Source of the DNA: Aequorivita sp.
GTDB taxonomy: Bacteria > Bacteroidota > Bacteroidia > Flavobacteriales > Flavobacteriaceae
Direction: 5' to 3'
DNA length: 9,247 nucleotides
Assembly: GCA_002733915.1 (NCBI GenBank)
Contig: NVXN01000002.1
Span: 161,477-170,723, forward strand
Shown piece after piece: positions 1 through 6,371 of the stretch; the first letter of the stretch is position 1; every line of letters begins with the position of its first letter. Below the pieces are notes generated by a model. That model saw only the letters and a program-made list of their open reading frames with translations. It made no database searches and was not told where the DNA came from. Both the position numbers and the translations under genes were made by a program.

Positions 1-804
1 CAACGCTATTAATTGTTCTTTTGAAATATAGCCCATTTCATAAGCCGCTTCTTCTATGGCTCCAATTTTCAATCCCTGGCGTTCTTCAATAACCTCAACA
101 AATTGTGCGGCTTGCATAAGGGAAGCGAATGTCCCGGTGTCTAACCAAGCCGTTCCTTTATCAAGGATGCTCACATTGAGTTTTTCTTTTTTTAAATAAA
201 CATTGTTAACATCGGTTATTTCCAGTTCGCCACGGGCACTGGGTTTTATATTTGCTGCAATTTCCACAACGCTATTGTCGTAAAAATAAATTCCCGGAAC
301 TGCATAATTTGACTTTGGGGATTTAGGCTTTTCTTCAATAGAAAGAGCTTTTCCACTTTTATCAAATTCTACAACGCCATATCTTTCGGGGTCTAAAACG
401 TGGTATGCGTAAATTACGCCACCGTCAGGATTGTTGTTTGATTTCAAAAGTTCTTTCAAGCCGGAACCATAAAATATATTATCGCCAAGTATCAACGCCA
501 CTTTATCATTTCCGATGAAATCTTTCCCGATAATGAAAGCTTCTGCAAGACCGTTGGGGTTTGCTTGTTCGGCATATTGAAAATTGCATCCTAACTTTTT
601 ACCATTACCCAAAAGTTGTTTGAAAAGTGGAAGATCCCGCGGTGTAGAAATAATCAATATATCCTTAATCCCTGCGTACATAAGTGTTGACAGCGGATAG
701 TAAATCATCGGTTTGTCATATACGGGCATCAATTGCTTGCTCACCGCAAGTGTGATGGGATGCAAACGTGTGCCCGAACCTCCTGCTAAAATTATACCTT
801 TCAT
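1..804 (-). CDS. rmlA: Glucose-1-phosphate thymidylyltransferase RmlA (RfbA), 3' end cut by window edge
   Basis: RmlA joins glucose-1-phosphate and dTTP to give dTDP-glucose and pyrophosphate, the first cytoplasmic step of dTDP-L-rhamnose and related deoxysugar synthesis. The frame is open from ATG at 804 to base 1, giving 268 residues; the family is usually about 290, so roughly 20 C-terminal residues lie outside the window. Visible motifs are the N-terminal nucleotide-binding signature [11 protein letters not shown] (residues 8-18), the metal-binding aspartate in LGDNIFYG (106-113, D108), the substrate-binding EEKP (157-160), and WLDTGT (220-225). All are intact. It lies 76 bases downstream of rmlB on the same strand, with no clear promoter between, so co-transcription is likely. 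RmlA and RmlB catalyse consecutive steps. rmlC and rmlD are not in the window and may follow beyond the left edge. The identification is secure; the truncation is an artefact of the window. Confidence 0.97.
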   Translation of the reverse strand, partial: MKGIILAGGSGTRLHPITLAVSKQLMPVYDKPMIYYPLSTLMYAGIKDILIISTPRDLPLFKQLLGNGKKLGCNFQYAEQANPNGLAEAFIIGKDFIGNDKVALILGDNIFYGSGLKELLKSNNNPDGGVIYAYHVLDPERYGVVEFDKSGKALSIEEKPKSPKSNYAVPGIYFYDNSVVEIAANIKPSARGELEITDVNNVYLKKEKLNVSILDKGTAWLDTGTFASLMQAAQFVEVIEERQGLKIGAIEEAAYEMGYISKEQLIAL

Positions 805-880
805 CTTTATAAAATATTTGAGAAATATGAAGATGGAATGCCTTTTTTATGAATCTCCATCGATATATAAATTGGGCATT

Positions 881-1891
881 TCATAATCTATCTCTGTTTT
901 CCAAGTACCACAAAATGGTTTTTTTGATACCTGTTTCAAAATTCTCCTTCGCCTTCCAGCCAAGTTCATTTTCTATTTTTGAAGCGTCAATGGCATATCT
1001 AAAATCGTGGCCTGGACGGTCTTTTACAAAAGATATCTGTTCTTTATAGGAAGTTTTCTTCGGAAGCATTTCATCCAGCAATTCACAGATAACATTTGCA
1101 ATATAAAGGTTTTCGCGTTCATTGCGCCCGCCAATGTTATATGTTTCACCAAGCTTTCCATTTTCCAAAGCCAAATAAATACCGCTGCAATGGTCCATTA
1201 CGTAAAGCCAATCGCGCACGTTTTTTCCATCGCCATAAATTGGAATAGGTTCGCCTGAAATTGCTTTACGGATTATCATGGGAATCAACTTTTCCTTATG
1301 CTGGTTAGGCCCATAATTGTTTGAACAATTTGTAGTTACCACGGGTAAACCGTAGGTGTGAAAATAACTGCGCACAATAAAATCTGACGAAGCTTTTGAA
1401 GCGCTATAAGGGCTGTTTGGCGCATAAGGGGTTTTTTCTGTAAAAAGTCCCGTTTCGCCCAAAGTGCCGTAAACCTCATCGGTTGAAATATGGAGAAAAC
1501 GCACTTTTTTGAAATCTTCTTTTAAATCTTTCGGGCCGTCCATCCACGTTTTATAAGCGCTTTGAAGTAGGTTGAAAGTTCCCACTATGTTAGTCTGTAT
1601 AAATTCCGAAGGTCCCAATATGGAATTGTCAACATGGCTTTCCGCAGCAAAGTGAACTACTTTTTGAAATTGATGTTCAGCAAATAAATTCTGAATGAGT
1701 ACAGCATCACAAATATCACCTTTTATGAAAGTAATTTTATCTGAAACGCTTTCCAAATTCTTCAAGTTTCCGGCATAGGTTAGCTTGTCCAGTACGAATA
1801 TTTCATCTTCTGAATATTTAAGCGCATAGTCCACATAATTGGACCCTATAAATCCTGCACCTCCGGTAATCAGTACTTTAACGTTTTTCAA
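881..1891 (-). CDS. rmlB: dTDP-glucose 4,6-dehydratase RmlB (RfbB), TTG start
   Basis: RmlB converts dTDP-glucose to dTDP-4-keto-6-deoxyglucose with bound NAD+, the step after RmlA. The 336-residue product has the usual length of this extended short-chain dehydrogenase. It shows the Rossmann glycine motif GGAGFIG (residues 10-16), HFAAESHVD (80-88), the catalytic STDEVYG (136-142, with T137, D138, E139), the YxxxK pair in YSASK (Y162, K166), CSNNYGPNQ (189-197) and RPGHDFRYA (292-300). The start is TTG at 1891: the reading frame has a stop four codons upstream, and the first internal methionine lies past the Rossmann motif (around residue 117), so no ATG could serve. The TTG comes two bases after the stop of the preceding DUF6909-like gene, which suggests translational coupling. 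No catalytic residue is missing. Confidence in function is very high and in the start high. Confidence 0.97.
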   Translation of the reverse strand: MKNVKVLITGGAGFIGSNYVDYALKYSEDEIFVLDKLTYAGNLKNLESVSDKITFIKGDICDAVLIQNLFAEHQFQKVVHFAAESHVDNSILGPSEFIQTNIVGTFNLLQSAYKTWMDGPKDLKEDFKKVRFLHISTDEVYGTLGETGLFTEKTPYAPNSPYSASKASSDFIVRSYFHTYGLPVVTTNCSNNYGPNQHKEKLIPMIIRKAISGEPIPIYGDGKNVRDWLYVMDHCSGIYLALENGKLGETYNIGGRNERENLYIANVICELLDEMLPKKTSYKEQISFVKDRPGHDFRYAIDASKIENELGWKAKENFETGIKKTILWYLENRDRL

Positions 1892-1893
1892 AA

Positions 1894-3594
1894 TTAATTT
1901 TTAGAAGTGTCTAAAATCTGTTTTAACATCTTTTCGGTAATCAAATAGGTGGGTTTTACACCTGTAGTTCCCAAGCCGCCCGAAGCCAAAGTGCTTCCTG
2001 TTTCCAAGGGATTATCTGAGGCGTAATACGCATACCTTACTTTCACTTTTGGGCTAATGCTTCGCCTAATTTTTGAAGCCGCCTGAATTGCTTTTTGATA
2101 ATGAGCGCCTTCCATTTCCAGCCCAATCACATTCCACGTGGAATTGTGAAAGAATTTCAGCACATCCCTATTTTGAAGTGAAGTGCCCAACACCGAAATC
2201 ATTGTACCGGTACAAACCTTAACGTCATCATCCTTAAAAAGTGATTTGTCAAGTTTATTTTTGAAAGGATAGTTGTCTGCAGTACCTTCAAAAACGTGGG
2301 CAGAAGGTATCATAATATCGCCCTTTCCACCTTCCAAAATTCCTGCTTTACCCATTATTGAGACAGAAACTACATTTAAGAAATGCCGCACTTTATTAGC
2401 ATCCACAAAGGGTTTTAAAAGCTCGTCCATAGTTTCATAGGCCTGCTCACCAAATGCATAATCCATCACAATAACGACAGGCTTTTTTGAGATTTCAACC
2501 TCCTTTAATCCTTCAATATAGGGGCTTTGTTTTATTTTGGCAGTATCGATTATCTGTACGTCAATATTAGTTCCACTCTGGTCTTCAATAAATATCATGC
2601 CTTCCGCCAAAGCGGTTTTGGTCACTTTTTCACGTAGTTTACCATTGGAAGCAATGCTGAGTGCCTCAAAAACCTCCATGGGATTTTTCTTTGAAAATTC
2701 TGCTGAAAGTGCCTTCGGGCCATATAGGCTGTTCATTACACTGTGCATATTGGCGCTTATAATATGCAATGGACGTTCCAACAAACCATTATCTTGAAGC
2801 GTTTGCTTTATAGCATAAGCCCATAATTCCCCATGAATATGGTGTCCCAAACGTTCGCGCAAGACAGGGCTGAAAGTGATAATGCGTTTATTATCTTTAA
2901 TAACCTCATCTATTGCAAGTTTTCCCAAAAAATAAATAATATTGAAGAAACGGTTCTCGTTTTTTTCACTTGCGAAAAAAGGGTATACACTTTTTACTTC
3001 TTCAAAGGTTCTTCCCAGAAAATTTGCAGTGTGCGTAAGGGCCACTTCTTTTTCTTCTTGTGATAGTTTTCCTTTTTTAAGTACTGCCTGCTCCAGTTTT
3101 TTCCAATCGCGGATCACTTCGCCGTTTTCGTTTATGAGCACTTGCTTCATAATTTTGTGCGATTCAATAAAAAGAAACGTTAAGTGTGTGAGAATATCAT
3201 AGATTTCCGAACGGCCACGGGTTATTTCGATATTCATTTGTTCCGAATCGATTCGGTAACAATTTCTTCGGCGTTTTAGTGGAATTATGGGTTCAAAATG
3301 AGAGTTTTTATAGCCTTCATCACTCGTTAAATTGATGAAACTGCATTCCTCAATTCCGTAAGGTAAGCGGTCCATAACATAGAGCAATCCCTGCAATTCA
3401 ATTTTGTCTTCTTTTATAGAGCCATAGATTTCTGGACGAAGCGTTAATAATGATTCACGAAGGGTTTCACCAGAAACCCCCATAGGCTTATAGAACCCTC
3501 GGTTAAAAAGGTGGCGCATTGTGATATACAATCGCTCTATTGCTTGCGTGCTTTCCTGTGCACGGGTGCGTGTATGTGATCTTTGTTTAGTCAT
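1894..3594 (-). CDS. DUF6909-like protein with a probable nucleoside phosphorylase/nucleosidase-type C-terminal domain
   Basis: This 566-residue soluble protein has no signal peptide or membrane segment. I recognise it as a conserved Bacteroidota family, DUF6909 from memory; its function is not established. I chose ATG at 3594 because the longer frame would begin with a TTG three codons upstream. The N-terminal two thirds resemble nothing I can name. By eye, residues 370-535 align with the MTA/SAH nucleosidase and AMP nucleosidase fold. VIVMDYAFGE (374-383) matches the first strand and places E383 at the E. coli MTAN E12 position. AGILEGGKGDIMIP (417-430) matches the loop ending in GDIVV. VCTGTMIS (460-467) precedes GLEMEGA (491-497), where M494 and E495 match the ribose-binding Met-Glu. 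ASDNP (525-529) supplies the Ser-Asp pair. It sits 17 bases after GH3 and 2 bases before rmlB. An inactive phosphorylase relative remains possible. Confidence 0.85.
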   Translation of the reverse strand: MTKQRSHTRTRAQESTQAIERLYITMRHLFNRGFYKPMGVSGETLRESLLTLRPEIYGSIKEDKIELQGLLYVMDRLPYGIEECSFINLTSDEGYKNSHFEPIIPLKRRRNCYRIDSEQMNIEITRGRSEIYDILTHLTFLFIESHKIMKQVLINENGEVIRDWKKLEQAVLKKGKLSQEEKEVALTHTANFLGRTFEEVKSVYPFFASEKNENRFFNIIYFLGKLAIDEVIKDNKRIITFSPVLRERLGHHIHGELWAYAIKQTLQDNGLLERPLHIISANMHSVMNSLYGPKALSAEFSKKNPMEVFEALSIASNGKLREKVTKTALAEGMIFIEDQSGTNIDVQIIDTAKIKQSPYIEGLKEVEISKKPVVIVMDYAFGEQAYETMDELLKPFVDANKVRHFLNVVSVSIMGKAGILEGGKGDIMIPSAHVFEGTADNYPFKNKLDKSLFKDDDVKVCTGTMISVLGTSLQNRDVLKFFHNSTWNVIGLEMEGAHYQKAIQAASKIRRSISPKVKVRYAYYASDNPLETGSTLASGGLGTTGVKPTYLITEKMLKQILDTSKN

Positions 3595-3600
3595 TGGGCG

Positions 3601-3634
3601 CAAAGATAATACTAATTTTGTGGCTGAATTTCAA
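3601..3634 (-). promoter_or_regulatory. Possible internal promoter giving a nearly leaderless DUF6909-like mRNA
   Basis: On the minus strand, TATCTTTG (3608 to 3601) matches the Bacteroidota -7 box TAnnTTTG exactly. A weaker TTG (3634 to 3632) stands 23 nt upstream, at the long end of the accepted spacing. Only six bases separate the -7 box from the ATG at 3594, so transcription would begin at or next to the start codon. The site overlaps the 3' end of the GH3 gene, so part of the match may be coincidence. If active, it would uncouple the DUF6909-like gene, rmlB and rmlA from the M23 promoter. Confidence 0.35.
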
Positions 3635-5114
3635 GTAGGGTATCAGCAATTTTACGATCGTTTGAAAGGCGGGGCACCTTGTTTTGGCCGCCCAGTTTGC
3701 CCTGTGATTTCATATATTGTTGAAAGCTATCCCGTTTAAGTGATGAAATCTTTAAGGGCTGAAGTACTTTGCCTTCAATTAAATCAAAATAATACGAATT
3801 TTGCTTTTGCATTTCGGCATCTAAAAACTTGGCAACTTCTTTAAGGTCTTCTGGCGCCTTTTCAAATTCCACAAGCCATTCGTGATAGGGTAGGTTTTCC
3901 TCGGAAGGCGTTATCTGTGGTGCAACGGTGAATTCGGTAATTGAAAAATTAAATTTTGAAATGGCTTTGTTCATTGCCTCTTCCACCTCTTTTCCAATCA
4001 CGTGTTCACCAAAGGCGGAAATGAAATGTTTTATCCTTCCCGAAACTATTACTCGATATGGTTTTGTAGAAGTAAATTGAACTGTATCGCCCAAATTATA
4101 AGCCCAAAGACCTGCGTTTGTTGAAATTATCATTACATAATTAACGCCTATTTCAACTTCGGCTATGGTCAATCTTTTTGGGTTTTTATCAAAAAAAGTG
4201 TTTGCTTCGACAAATTCATAAAAAATACCGGAGTTTAAAAGTAACAACATTCCCTTTTCTTTCTGGCTATCCTGAAAGGCGAAAAAGCCTTCGCTTGCCG
4301 GAAACAGCTCGATGCTGTCCACTTTTCTTCCTATTAAATTTTCAAATTTCGCCCGATAGGGCTCAAAGTTTACACCGCCGTAAATAAACAGATTGAAATT
4401 TTTGAAAAGGTTGCCAACTTTCTTCCCCGTTTGTTGCTGAAGTTTTTCAAAATACATCTGTACCCACGAGGGAATGCCGCTGATAACAGTCATATTTTCA
4501 TCTTTGGTTTCCGCTACAATGGCATCTACTTTCGTTTCCCAATCTTCGATGCAATTGGTTTCCCAACTCGGTAAACGGTTTTTTTGAAGATATGCAGGAA
4601 CATAATGTGCAACGATGCCAGAAAGCCGGCCTACTTTAATTCCGTTCTTTTCTTGCATTTCTGGGCTCCCTTGGAGAAAAATCATTTTGCCGTCCACAAA
4701 TTTAGAGTTACCTGTTTCGTTGATATAGCAAAGAATTGCATTTCGTGCGGCCTCTATATGATAAGGCATTGATTCCTTGGTAAGCGGAATGTATTTTGCC
4801 CCTGATGTTGTACCCGAAGTCTTTGCAAAATAAAGCGGTTTTCCATGCCAAAGAATATTTTCTTCACCAGAGACCACGCGCTCAACATAAGGTTTCAATT
4901 CTTCATAATCGCGAATTGGAACGCTGGCTGCAAAATCTTCAAATGAATGGATATTTTCAAAACCATGGTCTTTTCCGAAGGCAGTATTCTTGGCTTGAGA
5001 TATCAGATTTTCAAAAACTTTTTGCTGAGTTGCAACAGGCTTAGTTGCCCATCTTTGGATTTTTTTTACTACAATTTTGGAAAATGTTTTTGCGCTGAGG
5101 GATTTTATGGACAT
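3612..5114 (-). CDS. GH3 family acyl-adenylating enzyme (auxin-responsive GH3-like)
   Basis: The 500-residue product belongs to the GH3 family of the ANL adenylating superfamily. Plant members activate a carboxylic acid such as a hormone with ATP and transfer the acyl group to an amino acid; the substrates of the flavobacterial branch are unknown to me. The protein is soluble with no signal peptide. The phosphate-binding loop TSGTTSGAKYIP is at residues 99-110. The second nucleotide motif, FPASEGFF, is at 271-278 and corresponds to the plant YxxSE motif. YNLGDTVQF (339-347) and the hinge region SGRIKHFISAFGE (358-370) follow. The C-terminal subdomain ends with QNKVPRLSNDRK (477-488), the place of the conserved K-P-R element in the family. 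The start is ATG at 5114, six bases after the M23 stop. The active-site motifs look intact, so I expect a working enzyme. Family assignment is firm; the reaction product is open. Confidence 0.93.
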   Translation of the reverse strand: MSIKSLSAKTFSKIVVKKIQRWATKPVATQQKVFENLISQAKNTAFGKDHGFENIHSFEDFAASVPIRDYEELKPYVERVVSGEENILWHGKPLYFAKTSGTTSGAKYIPLTKESMPYHIEAARNAILCYINETGNSKFVDGKMIFLQGSPEMQEKNGIKVGRLSGIVAHYVPAYLQKNRLPSWETNCIEDWETKVDAIVAETKDENMTVISGIPSWVQMYFEKLQQQTGKKVGNLFKNFNLFIYGGVNFEPYRAKFENLIGRKVDSIELFPASEGFFAFQDSQKEKGMLLLLNSGIFYEFVEANTFFDKNPKRLTIAEVEIGVNYVMIISTNAGLWAYNLGDTVQFTSTKPYRVIVSGRIKHFISAFGEHVIGKEVEEAMNKAISKFNFSITEFTVAPQITPSEENLPYHEWLVEFEKAPEDLKEVAKFLDAEMQKQNSYYFDLIEGKVLQPLKISSLKRDSFQQYMKSQGKLGGQNKVPRLSNDRKIADTLLEIQPQN

Positions 5115-5120
5115 AGGCTA

Positions 5121-5984
5121 TCAATCAAAATCGATGAAACTTGTGGGATTTACAGGGAAGCCGTCACGCCAGAGTTCAAAATGCAAATGTGGGCCGGTTG
5201 TAAGTTCTCCAGTATTACCTACCGTGCCTATCACTTCACCAGCCTTAACAATTTCACCCTGTTCCTTGGTAAGCATGGCATTGTGCTTATAGGCTGAAAT
5301 TAGGTTGTTATCGTGTTTTAAAATAATAACGTAACCGGTAGCGGCGGTCCATTCAGCAAATATTACGGTACCATCTGCTACAGCCTTTACGGGTGAATCT
5401 TTAGTCGTTACCACATCTACTGCATAGTGTTTTGTTTTTGAATCATAGGTTTCTGAAATAGCGCCTTTTACAGGAGCAAAGAGCGCATATTGCTGAACTT
5501 GGGGCGTAATTAAAGGATTGTATTTGTCCTCCTTTGCAACAGCTTCCCGAAGTAAAGAGTCTTTTCTGGAAGTGCGTATTAAGACTGAAGGATCTGTTTT
5601 AGCTACCTCAATGAGTGAATCTTTGTTGAAATTTACCGTTTTAACATCGCCAGTAAGCACTTTTTTTATTGAAGCTAGGTATTGTTCATTTACATTTAAA
5701 ATTTGCTGCAATGAGTCCGTTTTATAGGTTAATTGAGTAGCCTTCTTTTTTAATGTTGTAGAAGAATACCCTGGAATATATTCACGAAGCGGCGTAAATG
5801 CTATTATGTAGGTAGTCGCCAAAATTAGGAATAGTGCAAAAAGGGTACTGAAAACAAACACATTCAACCTGTTTAACTTGAATGAAAATCGTTCTTCAAA
5901 CGTTTCTTCATTAAGAATTACCATTCGGTATTTGTGTAAAAGCTTTTTTTTGAGCTTTTTGCCTCTTTTTTCTTTTTGGGTCAT
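5121..5984 (-). CDS. Membrane-anchored M23 family metallopeptidase
   Basis: This 287-residue protein is a probable zinc endopeptidase, or a regulator of one, that acts on peptidoglycan cross-links in the periplasm. A basic cytoplasmic tail (residues 1-40, rich in Lys) precedes one membrane segment (about 42-63). A charged linker with coiled-coil tendency follows (about 76-150), then the M23 domain (about 168-283). Metal and catalytic positions are present: H186 and D190 in HYAVD, where the family norm is HxGxD so the Gly is replaced by Ala; H234 in YKHNA; H266 and H268 in GPHLHFE. The start is ATG at 5984; a TTG three codons upstream would extend the frame, but the ATG gives the usual N-terminus of this family. 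It is the first gene of the five-gene minus-strand unit. An A8 run in codons 12-14 is noted separately. Whether it cleaves peptidoglycan or only regulates an amidase cannot be told from sequence. Confidence 0.92.
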   Translation of the reverse strand: MTQKEKRGKKLKKKLLHKYRMVILNEETFEERFSFKLNRLNVFVFSTLFALFLILATTYIIAFTPLREYIPGYSSTTLKKKATQLTYKTDSLQQILNVNEQYLASIKKVLTGDVKTVNFNKDSLIEVAKTDPSVLIRTSRKDSLLREAVAKEDKYNPLITPQVQQYALFAPVKGAISETYDSKTKHYAVDVVTTKDSPVKAVADGTVIFAEWTAATGYVIILKHDNNLISAYKHNAMLTKEQGEIVKAGEVIGTVGNTGELTTGPHLHFELWRDGFPVNPTSFIDFD

Positions 5985-6003
5985 AATCTGCAATTGCTTT
6001 TTA

Positions 6004-6011
6004 CAAATATA
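6004..6011 (-). promoter_or_regulatory. Probable -7 box for the M23-GH3-DUF6909-rmlB-rmlA unit
   Basis: The minus strand reads TATATTTG from 6011 to 6004, an exact match to the Bacteroidota -7 consensus TAnnTTTG, 19 bases before the ATG of the M23 gene. I find no good TTTG at the expected distance upstream; the nearest is a TTTA 23 nt away. The assignment therefore rests on the -7 element, its position, and the lack of another candidate in this divergent gap. Confidence 0.5.
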
Positions 6012-6053
6012 AAATAAACTGAAGCGCCATACGCTAAAGTTAACCTCAAAACG

Positions 6054-6082
6054 TTGTATCTAAACATTTCTTGTTACCTTTG
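6054..6082 (+). promoter_or_regulatory. Probable Bacteroidota-type promoter of tatA
   Basis: TTG at 6054-6056 is followed after 18 nt by TACCTTTG at 6075-6082. This fits the flavobacterial pattern of TTG, 17-23 nt, TAnnTTTG. Transcription would begin near 6088, leaving a leader of about 15 nt before the tatA ATG at 6104. The site lies back to back with the putative -7 box of the M23 unit in the same 119-base gap. It is one of the two best promoter matches in the window. Confidence 0.7.
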
Positions 6083-6103
6083 CGTAATTAAATTTTCAAA
6101 ATT

Positions 6104-6295
6104 ATGAGTGCATTGTTTTTTCCTTTAGGTGTTATTGGCCCTTGGCAAATAGTATTGATTGTTGTGATTGTGTTATTGCTTTTCGGGGGAAAGAAAATTC
6201 CGGAGCTTATGCGCGGTTTAGGTAGCGGCCTTAAAGAATTCAAGGATGCTTCTAAAGAAGAACCAACAGATAAAAAGATAGACGACAACAAATAA
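6104..6295 (+). CDS. tatA: Twin-arginine translocase subunit TatA/TatE
   Basis: TatA forms the size-variable pore of the twin-arginine pathway, which exports folded proteins across the inner membrane together with TatC. The 63-residue protein has a very short periplasmic N-terminus, a hydrophobic segment (about residues 13-27), the family's hallmark hinge [10 protein letters not shown] (26-35), an amphipathic helix with [10 protein letters not shown] (38-47), and a short charged tail rich in Lys, Asp and Glu. It lacks the longer C-terminal region typical of TatB, so TatA is the better name. At 63 residues it is at the short end for the family but complete, with ATG and TAA. It is the only plus-strand gene here and has its own promoter and terminator. 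tatC is not in the window. Confidence 0.96.
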   Translation: MSALFFPLGVIGPWQIVLIVVIVLLLFGGKKIPELMRGLGSGLKEFKDASKEEPTDKKIDDNK

Positions 6296-6311
6296 ACTTT
6301 TCTTTAATTTT

Positions 6312-6353
6312 AAAAAAGAGCCTTTCAGCTTTAAACTGAAAGGCTCTTTTTTT
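6312..6353. terminator. Bidirectional intrinsic terminator between tatA and the DUF4837-type gene
   Basis: The core arms GAGCCTTTCAG (6318-6328) and CTGAAAGGCTC (6336-6346) pair perfectly around a 7-base loop. Flanking tracts of six A (6312-6317) and seven T (6347-6353) extend the pairing to 17 base pairs. Each strand thus has a GC-containing stem followed by a U-run, so one hairpin can end both tatA (stop at 6293-6295) and the convergent lipoprotein gene (stop at 6372-6374). Confidence 0.93.
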
Positions 6354-6371
6354 ATTAATGTATTATGGGTT

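Noticed and set aside
1..804. rmlA as a truncated pseudogene
   Set aside because: The frame is open up to the window edge with all motifs intact; the missing end is outside the window.
837..880. Inverted repeat GGCATT/AATGCC between rmlB and rmlA
   Set aside because: Arms of only six bases, separated by 32 bases of AT-rich sequence with no U-run, are too weak for a terminator and could be chance.
4947..5297. 116-codon plus-strand open frame spanning the M23/GH3 junction
   Set aside because: It is antisense to two well-identified genes and its composition looks like a shadow of them.
6088..6291. 67-codon open frame on the minus strand across tatA
   Set aside because: It is fully antisense to a clear tatA, has no recognisable motif, and its would-be start lies inside the terminal part of tatA.
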